A stretch of DNA of 64,000 nucleotides from Helicobacter jaachi (GTDB lineage Bacteria > Campylobacterota > Campylobacteria > Campylobacterales > Helicobacteraceae). The DNA lies in NCBI RefSeq assembly GCF_000763135.2, contig NZ_JRPR02000002.1:62001-126000 (forward strand), read 5' to 3'. The position numbers and the translations under genes were made by a program. Within the stretch, counting starts at the first letter, position 1; each line of letters begins with the position of its first letter. The notes below the pieces were generated by a model. It did not search any database, was not told the origin of the DNA, and saw only the letters and a list, made by a program, of their open reading frames with translations. Below are positions 55,757 to 64,000 of the stretch, in pieces.

Positions 55757-57037
55757 ATGCAAGAGCGCATACTCATTATCGGCAATGGCGGGCGTGAATA
55801 CGCTATGGGGCGCGTGCTAGCAGCAGATAATAGAGTAGCAGCACTTTACTTCGCGCCGGGCAATGGCGGCACGCAAAATCTTGGCACAAACATCGCTTGC
55901 AATAAGCCAGCAGAGATACTAGATTCTATAAAAAAGCTTAATATTTCACTTGTTATCATCGGTCCTGAAGCGCCTATTAGCGAGGGATTAGGCGATTTTT
56001 TGCGTGAAAATGGAGTGCGTGTTTTTGCGCCATCTATGAAAGCGGCGCGTTTAGAATCTAGCAAGGCATATATGAAAGATTTTGTAAGTCAAGCCCATAT
56101 CCCCACAGCGCGCTATGTGCAATCAAGCGATATAGAGGAGATTTATCATTTTATCGACACGCTCACCCCTCCTGTTGTGGTTAAAGCCAGCGGATTATGC
56201 GCGGGCAAGGGCGTTATCATCGCTCAAAGCCATAAAGAGGCAAAAACTTGCGCTAAAGATATGCTAAGTGGGGCATTATTTGGCGAGGCGGGTAAATGCG
56301 TGGTGGTGGAGGAGTTTTTGGAGGGCTATGAACTTTCAGTCTTTGCTATTTGTGATGGCAATGATTTTATTTTACTCCCCGCTTGTCAAGACCACAAGCG
56401 GCTTTTAGCAGGCGATAAAGGACCAAATACGGGTGGTATGGGAGCTTATACACCTACACCGCTTTGTGATGAAGCATTGCTTACAAAAATTCGCACACGT
56501 ATCATCGCTCCAACGCTTAAAGCTTGCAAAGAGCAGGGTGAGCCATTTTTGGGCGTGCTATTTGCGGGCATTATGGTGTGTGAAAAAAATGGTGAGCTTG
56601 AGCCGTATTTGCTTGAATTTAATGTGCGCTTTGGCGACCCTGAATGCGAGGTGCTTATGCCTTTATTGCAAACGCCCTTGCTTGATGTGATAACTTATGC
56701 CATTGATGGCAAAATAAACCAACTACAATGCGCTTTTAAACCCCTTTATGCTGTGGCTGTGGTGGCTTGCTCAAAAGATTATCCCTACAAATCAAGCGCG
56801 CCTGCGCCAATTAGCATACATCATTTTAATGAGAATCTAGGACATATCGTGTATGCGGGCGTGGAGGTAGATTCTAAAGGGCAGCTTTTAGCAACTGGTG
56901 GGCGTGTGCTTTTGGCTGTGGGAATGGGGGAGAGCCTAAAAATTGCGCGTGATAATGCTTATGAGATTTTAGGGCATATATCATTTGCAGGTATGCAATT
57001 TCGCGATGATATAGCTCATAGAGCCTTAGCCTTATGA
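55757..57037 (+). CDS. purD: Phosphoribosylamine-glycine ligase
   Basis: ATP-grasp enzyme of purine synthesis (GAR synthetase). 426 residues: IIGNGGREYAMG at the start, IIGPEAPISEGL, PVVVKASGLCAGKGVIIA (ATP site), VVEEFLEGYELSVFAICDG, DHKRLLAGDKGPNTGGMGAYTPTP and FNVRFGDPECEV. Complete. AAAGGA precedes ATG. Overlaps the RDD gene by four bases. Confidence 0.97.
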   Translation: MQERILIIGNGGREYAMGRVLAADNRVAALYFAPGNGGTQNLGTNIACNKPAEILDSIKKLNISLVIIGPEAPISEGLGDFLRENGVRVFAPSMKAARLESSKAYMKDFVSQAHIPTARYVQSSDIEEIYHFIDTLTPPVVVKASGLCAGKGVIIAQSHKEAKTCAKDMLSGALFGEAGKCVVVEEFLEGYELSVFAICDGNDFILLPACQDHKRLLAGDKGPNTGGMGAYTPTPLCDEALLTKIRTRIIAPTLKACKEQGEPFLGVLFAGIMVCEKNGELEPYLLEFNVRFGDPECEVLMPLLQTPLLDVITYAIDGKINQLQCAFKPLYAVAVVACSKDYPYKSSAPAPISIHHFNENLGHIVYAGVEVDSKGQLLATGGRVLLAVGMGESLKIARDNAYEILGHISFAGMQFRDDIAHRALAL

Positions 57038-57504
57038 ATGATGATAAAATCTTAGATATGCTAGAGCGAGAGAATCTGCACCTTGCTGATAAGGGTGTGC
57101 GCACTCTGGCGTGGTTTATTGATGTGTTTTTGCTCTCCATTATTTTTACACTCATTCATCTTGATACATTTAAGCAGCTAAGCGATACACAGGGGAATAT
57201 AGATTATTATAAATTAAGAGATTTTATGGGGCTGTATGCGTGGCAAGTGTGGATTTTAAAAGTGAGCTATGATAGCTTTTTTGTGTGGTATTATGGTAGC
57301 TCCATTGGCAAGATTTTATGCAAGATACGCGTAGTGAGTGTAGATTTACTTGATAAACCAAGCTTTTTTATGTCATTTGTGCGCGCCTGTGGGAAATATA
57401 TAGGGGAAAATCTGCTTTTTATTACTTATCTTTTTGGTTTTGCTGATAGATTCTCACGCACCTTGCATGATAGATTGGCAAAAACTTTGGTGATTACATA
57501 TTGA
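57034..57504 (+). CDS. RDD-family membrane protein
   Basis: 156 residues with RTLAWFIDVFLLSIIFTLIHL (RDD-type first segment), a second segment and YGSSIGKILCKIRVVSVD, then a third (YIGENLLFITYLFGF) and FSRTLHDRLAKTLVI. The typical Arg/Asp/Asp pattern and topology identify the family; its role is unknown. Coupled to purD (ATGA) and to lptD (the stop overlaps the TTG start). Confidence 0.85.
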   Translation: MNDDKILDMLERENLHLADKGVRTLAWFIDVFLLSIIFTLIHLDTFKQLSDTQGNIDYYKLRDFMGLYAWQVWILKVSYDSFFVWYYGSSIGKILCKIRVVSVDLLDKPSFFMSFVRACGKYIGENLLFITYLFGFADRFSRTLHDRLAKTLVITY

Positions 57505-59681
57505 AAAAATACATCTTAATGGGGTTTTTTATATGCTCAATGCTTTTTGCTAAAGAGCAAGATATGTTTGATTTATCCGCTGATGATGTGCAGGCAAAGG
57601 GTGATATTATCACGGCTAGTGGCAATGCGTTTTTGTTTTATGGCGACATATACATGGTGGCGCAAAAAATTATTTATAATAAACAAACCCAAGAAGTGCA
57701 GCTTGAAGGCGGTGCAAAAATCTATCAAGGTAATGTCATGTATCTTGATGTAGAGAGAGTGGATATAACTTTGCAAGATAAATTTATCAAAATGAGCCAT
57801 TTATATTTGCAAAGTGCTATGGGGATTTGGATTATGGCAGAGCAGGGGCAGGGAAAAGATGGACATTATACCTTTAAGCGTGGGGTGATTTCAGGCTGCG
57901 ATATAAGGAGTCCTTTGTGGCATTTAAATGTTACTTCAGGCACTTATGATACGCAAAAAGAATATATGAGCGTATGGAATCCACGCTTTTACATAGGGCG
58001 CGTGCCGGTGTTTTATCTGCCTTATTTTGTCGCACCAACGGGCAATGTGCGCAAAAGCGGCTTGCTTTACCCTGAAATGTCTTTTAGCAATCGCCAAGGC
58101 TTTATGTATATGCAGCCGCTTTTTATCGCGCCATATAATCGATGGGATATTACCCTTTCACCGCAGATAAGGACTAATCGCGGCTTTGGGGGTGAAGTGG
58201 AGTTTAATTTTGCCGATACAGATAATGAAGTCGCACGCCTGCAGGGGCGGTATTTTCAAAATAGCGATGATTATATGAATGTTAATAATCTCAAAAATCA
58301 GCATATTTATGGCGGGACTTTCCTTTATAAAACGCATAATGTGCTAGTTAAGAATAGTGAGCGTGTAAATGATGGCTTTTGGGCGAATGTTACTTATATG
58401 AATGATTTGGAGTATATGCGCTTACAGAGTTTAAATGCTGTGTTTAACACACGCCTTTATGAATCGCGCATAAATTATTTTTTAAATTCTAATAAACATT
58501 ACTTTGGCACTTATTTGAAATACTATTTGGATTTATCTAAGCCTAATAATGATGACACTTTTCAAGCCCTGCCGCAGATTCATTATCATCACTACACAGA
58601 TTCTTTATTTTTTAAGAATCTGCTTTACACTTTTGATTATCAAGGCAAGCATATTACGCGTCCTTCCGGCTATGGGTATTATCAAAATACCATGTCTTTG
58701 CCTATTGGCGTGGCATTTCCTATTGCTAAAGATTATTTTAGTTTAGGGGGCAGCCTTGATATGTATGCCACTTCTGTATTGCTTAAAGATGCCTTTGGGC
58801 TAACTGACGCCACAGGCAGCGCGTTAAATAAAAACATTAACTATGGTGTGGGCAGCTATAATGTATCTATTAATTCAGACATAGCCCGCCCATATAAGCA
58901 TTTTTTTCACTCTATGCACTTTGAGGCGATTTTTAGCGGCGCGCTGTATAAATATACTTCTTATGCTGTAGCAGATGATAAATATCAAGCCTATAATGCA
59001 CTCATTGACCAGGGACTATCCACAGAGGCTTTAAGTATGTATTGGAATCCTAGTGATATTGTTGATGTGGTGAAAAATAAGCACAAAGTGGATTTAAAAC
59101 TCTCACACTATTTTTATGGCAAAAATGGCAAGGAATTATTTTATTGGCGTATATATCAGCGATTATTTTTGCAAGATAGCTTTTTGATGAGCAATCAAGT
59201 CCTAAGAAATGAAATTGGGTTTTTACCCTTTAGCGGGCTTAATGTGAGTGCTTCAGCATTTTACTCCTACACGCGCAAAGCTTTTAGTGAAGCTTCATTA
59301 AATGCCTCATTTAGCCGATGGGGGTTAGATTCTAGCCTTACTTATTATTTTAAGCTTGACCCGCTATATCTGGCTTCAGGCTTATATTCTGCGCAAGGTA
59401 ATACTGGCTTTGCGCGCGCAAATTTGGGCTATGACTTTGGCTATTTTAGGCTTAATGCAAATGTGGGCTATGATGTGGGGCTTGGATATTTAAAGGATTG
59501 GTATGTTACAATCTCCAAAGATATTCGCTGCTTTGGTATTGGGCTAAAGTTTGCGCAAGATGTGCGCCCTATTTTGACGGCTGATAATCAAATTACGCCG
59601 ATTACTAATCAATATGTCAAAATTGAATTTCGTTTCGTGCCTTTGGCAAATACAGGGCTTACTTATAGATTTGAGGAGTAG
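57501..59681 (+). CDS. lptD: LPS-assembly outer-membrane protein LptD
   Basis: 726 residues with TTG start and signal peptide (MGFFICSMLFA). N-terminal OstA/jellyroll domain (about 25-125: GNAFLFYGDIYMVAQKIIYNKQ, LEGGAKIY), then a beta-barrel region with FYIGRVPVFYLPYFVAPTGNVRKSGLLYP, the conserved opening of the LptD barrel, to the end. Inserts LPS in the outer leaflet with LptE (not seen here). Shorter than E. coli LptD, as is usual in Helicobacter. Confidence 0.94.
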   Translation: MKKYILMGFFICSMLFAKEQDMFDLSADDVQAKGDIITASGNAFLFYGDIYMVAQKIIYNKQTQEVQLEGGAKIYQGNVMYLDVERVDITLQDKFIKMSHLYLQSAMGIWIMAEQGQGKDGHYTFKRGVISGCDIRSPLWHLNVTSGTYDTQKEYMSVWNPRFYIGRVPVFYLPYFVAPTGNVRKSGLLYPEMSFSNRQGFMYMQPLFIAPYNRWDITLSPQIRTNRGFGGEVEFNFADTDNEVARLQGRYFQNSDDYMNVNNLKNQHIYGGTFLYKTHNVLVKNSERVNDGFWANVTYMNDLEYMRLQSLNAVFNTRLYESRINYFLNSNKHYFGTYLKYYLDLSKPNNDDTFQALPQIHYHHYTDSLFFKNLLYTFDYQGKHITRPSGYGYYQNTMSLPIGVAFPIAKDYFSLGGSLDMYATSVLLKDAFGLTDATGSALNKNINYGVGSYNVSINSDIARPYKHFFHSMHFEAIFSGALYKYTSYAVADDKYQAYNALIDQGLSTEALSMYWNPSDIVDVVKNKHKVDLKLSHYFYGKNGKELFYWRIYQRLFLQDSFLMSNQVLRNEIGFLPFSGLNVSASAFYSYTRKAFSEASLNASFSRWGLDSSLTYYFKLDPLYLASGLYSAQGNTGFARANLGYDFGYFRLNANVGYDVGLGYLKDWYVTISKDIRCFGIGLKFAQDVRPILTADNQITPITNQYVKIEFRFVPLANTGLTYRFEE

Positions 59682-59688
59682 AGAGTAT

Positions 59689-60351
59689 ATGCAGCGTATT
59701 GTGTTTGAGGATACAGAATCTGCCATTAAGCCATTGCTAGATTCTGTAATGATTAAAAATCTTTCTTTAAATGATGCTATTTTGGTGGCTATTGGCAGAG
59801 ATGGCATTATGCTAGCAGCTATGCTTGCCAAAGCGCTTAAAATCCCTATGACATTTCTTTTTACACAAATTATTGCCTCCCCTCTTAATCCTGAATGCCC
59901 CATTGCCGTAGTGAGCGAGGATATGGAAATTGTAATTAATGAAGAGCTAGTTAATGCCTTTGGGATTAGCCTTGATTATGTGTATGGGGAGGCTCAAAGG
60001 CAGTATGAGGAGGCGATTTTACCTGCGCGTTATCAATTAAGAAAGGGCGAGAGTTTAAGCTCATTTCATAATAAGGATATTTTGCTTTTTGACATAGGCA
60101 TAGAAACGGGCTTGCGCGTGGGCGTGGCGATTAAGACTTGTATGAATTTGCTCGCAAAAAGTATTTGTGTTATTGCGCCTGTTATGCCTAAGAATATTTA
60201 TGATTTTTTAAGTGAGATTTGTGATGATGTGTGCTGCCCTTATCCCATTGAATACTATGTATCAACTGCACATTATTTCCCACATCTACAAATGCTTGAT
60301 GATGAGGCATTTGAGGAAATACTCACTAAAACCACCGCAAAGGATATGTAA
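59689..60351 (+). CDS. Phosphoribosyltransferase-like protein
   Basis: 220 residues starting at ATG 59689 (GGAG upstream); the frame is open further upstream inside lptD. DAILVAIGRDGIMLAAMLAKAL and LLFDIGIETGLRVGVA align with the PRTase fold, but the PRPP loop lacks the usual pair of acidic residues (expected DD or ED before G-x-x-TG); it reads FDIGIETG. The equivalent gene lies between lptD and pnp in related species. Substrate unknown; activity may be altered. Confidence 0.7.
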   Translation: MQRIVFEDTESAIKPLLDSVMIKNLSLNDAILVAIGRDGIMLAAMLAKALKIPMTFLFTQIIASPLNPECPIAVVSEDMEIVINEELVNAFGISLDYVYGEAQRQYEEAILPARYQLRKGESLSSFHNKDILLFDIGIETGLRVGVAIKTCMNLLAKSICVIAPVMPKNIYDFLSEICDDVCCPYPIEYYVSTAHYFPHLQMLDDEAFEEILTKTTAKDM

Positions 60352-62468
60352 TGCACGAAATTCACATAGAGCTTGAGAATCTAGCTGAAAAATACACGCT
60401 TAATTATGTTGCGCAGGCTTCAAATGGCGCGCTTTTGTATCAAAATGGCGGGAGCGTGCTGCTTGCAAGCGTGTGTGCGCAAGAAAATGAGCAATATGAT
60501 GATGATTTTTTGCCACTTAGCGTGCAGTATATTGAAAAATCTTACGCAAGCGCGAAGTTTCCCTCCGGCTTTGTCAAGCGCGAGGGCAAGCCAAGTGAAT
60601 TTGAGATTCTCACCTCAAGGCTTATTGACCGCACTTTGCGCCCGCTTTTTCCTAAAGGCTACACGCTTAATACGGCTATTGTGGTAATGGTGCTAAGCTA
60701 TGATGGCAAGAGCGATTTACAGCTTAATGCGCTTAATGCCGCTGCAAACGCGCTTTATATATCCAATCTACCATTGCCAAGTTTGCGAGATAATGCCGTT
60801 TGTGGTGTGCGCATAGGGCGCAAAAATGGCGCATTTATCATTAATCCCACAATGGAACAGCTTAGCCAAAGCGAGCTTGATTTATTTGTGTCTGGCAGGG
60901 GTGATGAGCTGCTTATGATTGAGATGAAAAGTATAAGGAGCGAAAATGGTGCTAATGAGCTTGATGAGTATGATTTCTTAAAAGCGCTTGAGTGCGCTAA
61001 GTCTTATATTAGTAATGCCACACAGGCGTATCATACGCATTTTTCGCCGCACAAAAAGCCGCCGCTAGCACTTGAAATTATAGAATCTAGCCTAGATTCT
61101 ATAATATTAGAGCAAATTGCCACGCGCTACCACGCCCAGCTTACACAAGCCATTACGCATATGGCAAAATCAGAATCTCATGCCAAGCTTCAATCACTCA
61201 TTAAGCAAGTAGCCAGTGAGTGTGAGCTGCCCCAAAAGGAAGCTCAAGCCTATGTGATGGCGTGTAAAAAGCAAATCGTGCGTGCTATGATTTTGCAAGA
61301 TAAGCGCAGAGCCGATGGGCGTGGATTGAAAGAAGTGCGCCCCATTAGCATTCAAACTAATATTCTGCCCTGCGTGCATGGCAGCGTGCTTTTCACAAGA
61401 GGGCAGACGCAAGCGCTTGTGAGCGCGACTATTGGTGTAGAAAATGATGCGCAAAGCTATGAAATGCTAGGGAGCAAAACTGCGCTAAAAAAGCGGTTTT
61501 TATTTCATTATAATTTTCCGGGCTTTAGCGTGGGCGAGGCAAGTATGATAGGCGCTGTAGGGCGCAGAGAATTAGGGCATGGCAATTTGGCTAAGCGCGC
61601 TTTAGAATCTAGCCTTAAATCACCAGATAAAACTATCCGCCTTGTGTCTGAAATCTTAGAATCTAATGGCTCAAGCTCTATGGCTAGCGTTTGTGGAGGC
61701 TCACTTGCGTTGTGCGCGTGCGGCATCGAGGTAGATTCTCTCATCGCAGGCGTGGCAATGGGGCTTATTACACAAGATGATGAATATGCGATTTTAACAG
61801 ACATTAGCGGACTAGAAGACCATGATGGCGATATGGATTTTAAGGTAGCAGGCGGTTATAAGGGCATAAGTGCTATGCAAATGGATATTAAACTAGGTGG
61901 CATCACACATACAATCCTCACACAAGCGCTATTTCAAGCCAAAGAGGCACGCGAGCAGATTCTTGGCATAATGGAGGGCGCAAAGGCACGCATTGTGCTA
62001 AATAGCGCGATTTTACCTAAAAGCGAGAGCTTTTTTATCCCTCCTCATAAAATTGCTGAAGTCATCGGCGCTGGTGGGCGCGTGATTAGAGATATTATTG
62101 AGCGATTTGGGGTTGGCATTGATTTAGCGCGTGAGAGTGGTGCTGTGCATATAAGCGCGACCAATTTAGAGAGCTTGCAAAAGGCAAAAGCCTTTATTTT
62201 GGGGCTTGTGGGTGATAAGGCGGAGAGAGTGGATTGGGAGAGCTATGCGGTGGGCGAGCGATTTATTGGTAAGATTAAAAATATTGTTGATTTTGGTGTG
62301 TTTGTGGAGCTGCCGCGCGGCGGCGATGGGCTTATTCATATAAGCAAGATTGCAAGGGATAAGTCTAAGAGTTTGAATGAGTTTTTACAAGGTGTGAGTG
62401 AGGTGGAATGCGAGGTGCTATCGCAGCATAAAAATAAGGTCGAACTTGGGCTTGTTAGGGTGATTTAA
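60351..62468 (+). CDS. pnp: Polyribonucleotide nucleotidyltransferase (PNPase)
   Basis: 705 residues. First RNase PH domain (PLSVQYIEKSYASAKFPSGFVKREGKPSEFE, RPLFPKGY), second (ADGRGLKEVRPIS, LFTRGQTQALVSATIG, SVGEASMIGAVGRRELGHG), KH domain with IPPHKIAEVIGAGGRVI, and S1 domain with GKIKNIVDFGVFVEL. 3'-5' phosphorolysis of mRNA. Starts at the A of the previous stop (TAATG). The linker carries IIESSLDSII from a palindromic AGAWTCT pair at 61077-61105. Confidence 0.97.
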   Translation: MHEIHIELENLAEKYTLNYVAQASNGALLYQNGGSVLLASVCAQENEQYDDDFLPLSVQYIEKSYASAKFPSGFVKREGKPSEFEILTSRLIDRTLRPLFPKGYTLNTAIVVMVLSYDGKSDLQLNALNAAANALYISNLPLPSLRDNAVCGVRIGRKNGAFIINPTMEQLSQSELDLFVSGRGDELLMIEMKSIRSENGANELDEYDFLKALECAKSYISNATQAYHTHFSPHKKPPLALEIIESSLDSIILEQIATRYHAQLTQAITHMAKSESHAKLQSLIKQVASECELPQKEAQAYVMACKKQIVRAMILQDKRRADGRGLKEVRPISIQTNILPCVHGSVLFTRGQTQALVSATIGVENDAQSYEMLGSKTALKKRFLFHYNFPGFSVGEASMIGAVGRRELGHGNLAKRALESSLKSPDKTIRLVSEILESNGSSSMASVCGGSLALCACGIEVDSLIAGVAMGLITQDDEYAILTDISGLEDHDGDMDFKVAGGYKGISAMQMDIKLGGITHTILTQALFQAKEAREQILGIMEGAKARIVLNSAILPKSESFFIPPHKIAEVIGAGGRVIRDIIERFGVGIDLARESGAVHISATNLESLQKAKAFILGLVGDKAERVDWESYAVGERFIGKIKNIVDFGVFVELPRGGDGLIHISKIARDKSKSLNEFLQGVSEVECEVLSQHKNKVELGLVRVI

Positions 62469-62565
62469 TATTGTTTTTATCAAAGCTTAGGCATAATCCT
62501 ACCTCCAAAGCGACAAGTAGGGGACATATCCGAACAGGCTTTGAGATAAAAAACGAGGTGATACA

Positions 62566-62877
62566 ATGAGAATTTTAGCTCTTTTGTGCTTAGGTTTAGT
62601 AGGCTTTGCATTTGGTGCAGAGGTAAGTGGTATTGATATGATTAAATCATATTCAATCGCGGGTGCAATTATTGGTTTGGGTATTGCAGCACTTGGTGGC
62701 GCGATTGGTATGGGACATGCAGCAGCAGCGACTATTTCAGGGACAGCGAGAAATCCCGGCATTAGCGGTAAGTTACTAGGAACGATGTTTATTGCACTAG
62801 CTTTGATTGAAGCGCAAGTGATTTATACATTAGTTTTGGCTATCGTAGCCCTTTATTCAAATCCTTTTCTTGCCTAA
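62566..62877 (+). CDS. atpE: F0F1 ATP synthase subunit c
   Basis: 103 residues. N-terminal signal-like segment (MRILALLCLGLVGFAFGA), then hairpin of two membrane helices with GAIIGLGIAALGGAIGMG and FIALALIEAQVIYTLV, the proton-binding Glu lying in ALIEA. Stands alone, away from other atp genes, as in H. pylori where it follows pnp. Confidence 0.96.
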   Translation: MRILALLCLGLVGFAFGAEVSGIDMIKSYSIAGAIIGLGIAALGGAIGMGHAAAATISGTARNPGISGKLLGTMFIALALIEAQVIYTLVLAIVALYSNPFLA

Positions 62878-62887
62878 CCATAGGCAA

Positions 62888-62907
62888 ATCCCCTAACTCT
62901 AGGGGAT
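62888..62907 (+). other. Stem-loop between atpE and tRNA-Leu
   Basis: Arms ATCCCCTA and TAGGGGAT, loop ACTC: a perfect 8-bp stem starting 11 bases after the atpE stop and ending two bases before the tRNA. No U-run follows, so it is more likely an RNA-processing or attenuation element than a plain terminator. Confidence 0.5.
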
Positions 62908-62909
62908 AC

Positions 62910-62994
62910 GCGCTGGTGGTGGAACTGGTAGACACACCATCTTGAGGGGGTGGCGGGGCGACCCGTGCGAGTTCAAGTCTCGCTCAGCGCACCA
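62910..62994 (+). tRNA. tRNA-Leu (anticodon GAG)
   Basis: 85 bases, acceptor GCGCTGG/TCAGCGC, anticodon loop with TTGAG, long variable arm (GGCGGGGCGACCCG), T-loop TTCAAGT, CCA encoded. Confidence 0.95.
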
Positions 62995-63034
62995 TACTCT
63001 TTAATATTATAGAATCTGTATGAGTTTTTAAGTA

Positions 63035-63121
63035 GCCGGAGTGGTGAAACTGGTAGACGCGCTAGACTCAAAATCTAGTAGGGGCGACCCTGTGTCGGTT
63101 CGAGTCCGACCTTCGGCACCA
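63035..63121 (+). tRNA. tRNA-Leu (anticodon CAA)
   Basis: 87 bases, acceptor GCCGGAG/CTTCGGC with G-T, stem CTAGA/TCTAG with loop CTCAAAA, long variable arm, T-loop TTCGAGT, CCA encoded. 40 bases after the first tRNA-Leu. Confidence 0.95.
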
Positions 63122-63192
63122 TGGGGTTATAGAATCTATGAGATACAATAAAGCTTTTATCTTTAAATAATGATTTTTCTCAAGGATAATTT

Positions 63193-64000
63193 TTGGAACA
63201 TTATGGATTTGGACACTCGGCTTTAAGCCTTGTTGTGCCTATTTTTGTTATTTTTATGGTAGTGCTTACGCGCCGCGTGGTGCTATCGCTATTTTTGGGG
63301 ATTTGTTTGAGCGGGGTTATGCTCTATGGCTTGGGCTGGCAGGCTTTGGAGTTTATATATAAATCCATAAGCCGCGTGTTTTATGATGGTGGCATAAACT
63401 GGAGCGGGGCTTTCATTTTTGGATTTTTAGTGATACTTGGCATCATTACGCAGCTCATTCTTTATAGCGGTGCGATTGGGGCGTTTGTCAAGTGGGCTAG
63501 GCAGCATATTAAATCTGCTCAAGGCTCGGAACTTTTGGCATTCATCGCAGGGGTGGTGATATTTATTGATGATTATTTTAACGCACTCACCGTTGGGCAA
63601 ATCTCGCGCTCACTTAATGACAGCTATCATTCAAGCCGCGAAAGGCTGGCTTACATTATTGATTCAACCTCTGCGCCTATTTGTATCCTCATACCGCTAT
63701 CAAGCTGGGGTGCGTATAATATCGGGCTGCTTGGTGAGCAGGGTATTAGCGAGCCTTTTATGGTGCTTATACAGAGCATTCCTAATAATTTTTATGCGTT
63801 TTTTGCCCTTTTTGGTGTTATCTTAACGATTTTTTGGAAGGTCAATCTTCCTCCTATGCGCAATAATATCAATGTCGGTATGGAGGAGAAAAGCACACAT
63901 CTGCGCGTGCTTGAGCGTAGAGCTGCGCTTTTATATCTTATATTGCCTATAATTGCGCTTATTGTGGGCATTTGCTCTATGATTTTTTATACAGGGTATG
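63193..64000 (+). CDS. NhaC-type Na+/H+ antiporter, N-terminal part (cut by window edge)
   Basis: At least 269 residues, continuing past the end. TTG start with AAGGA six bases before; ATG 63256 region is an alternative. Membrane segments: ALSLVVPIFVIFMVVLTR, VVLSLFLGICLSGVMLYGL, a segment with NWSGAFIFGFLVILGIITQLI, AFIAGVVIFIDDYFNALTVG (conserved acidic DDYFN of the family), STSAPICILIPLSSWGAY. Matches the NhaC superfamily antiporters of Campylobacterota; ions exchanged are inferred. Confidence 0.85.
   Translation, partial: MEHYGFGHSALSLVVPIFVIFMVVLTRRVVLSLFLGICLSGVMLYGLGWQALEFIYKSISRVFYDGGINWSGAFIFGFLVILGIITQLILYSGAIGAFVKWARQHIKSAQGSELLAFIAGVVIFIDDYFNALTVGQISRSLNDSYHSSRERLAYIIDSTSAPICILIPLSSWGAYNIGLLGEQGISEPFMVLIQSIPNNFYAFFALFGVILTIFWKVNLPPMRNNINVGMEEKSTHLRVLERRAALLYLILPIIALIVGICSMIFYTGY

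Overview
The window looks like a chromosomal piece of a Helicobacter species, most likely an enterohepatic (non-pylori) one. The DNA is AT-rich and TTG/GTG starts are common. Gene order and products are typical of Campylobacterota: purA-fliJ-motE, aroQ-pepQ, ffh-rpsP-khpA-rimM-trmD-rplS, glpC-like-hemN-DUF2603-argF, valS next to fliW, and purD-RDD-lptD-PRTase-pnp-atpE. No rRNA, transposase, prophage or CRISPR array was seen. The species cannot be fixed from sequence alone.

Layout. 1-3 kb: the 5' end of aspA and a TonB-dependent receptor switched off by a poly-G tract. 3-16 kb: housekeeping and flagellar genes, the ribosomal/SRP operon and a PerR-like regulator flanked by inverted copies of a roughly 150-bp repeat. 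16-25 kb: HDOD protein, Fe-S oxidoreductase, hemN, argF, two putative flagellar disk lipoproteins (FlgP/FlgQ-like) and glyS. 25-41 kb: ABC-2 permeases, a TetR regulator, an MBL-fold/rhodanese pair, valS, fliW, a Rep-type helicase, then two ABC ATPases, an HlyD-type adaptor and a TolC-type outer-membrane protein. 41-51 kb: a nine-gene surface-glycan locus with four poly-G/C tracts. 51-56 kb: ppk2, pncC, four tRNAs and a small accessory block (XRE regulator, duplicated Cys-rich miniprotein, voltage-gated channel, unknown protein). 56-64 kb: purD through atpE, two tRNA-Leu genes and an NhaC-type antiporter cut by the window end.

Three things stand out. (1) One operator-like sequence, TCAAACGATTGTTT, occurs at three promoters: the TetR/permease divergent promoter, the promoter of the second ABC ATPase, and the promoter of the TolC-HlyD-ATPase unit. 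Together these supply every part of a YbhGFSR/CecR-like export machine that is split into two loci 8 kb apart. (2) The 7-mer AGAWTCT, usually as TATAGAATCTA, is strongly over-represented on both strands, inside genes as well as between them, sometimes as perfect palindromic pairs; it behaves like an uptake-type or architectural signal. (3) Long G/C tracts in the TonB receptor, a GT2, a GT17 and an FkbM methyltransferase mark a phase-variable surface. The state of each was worked out by reading frames through the tracts.

The accessory block beside the tRNA cluster, with a channel whose filter reads TLEGW, is the best candidate for an undescribed small system, but its function is inference only.
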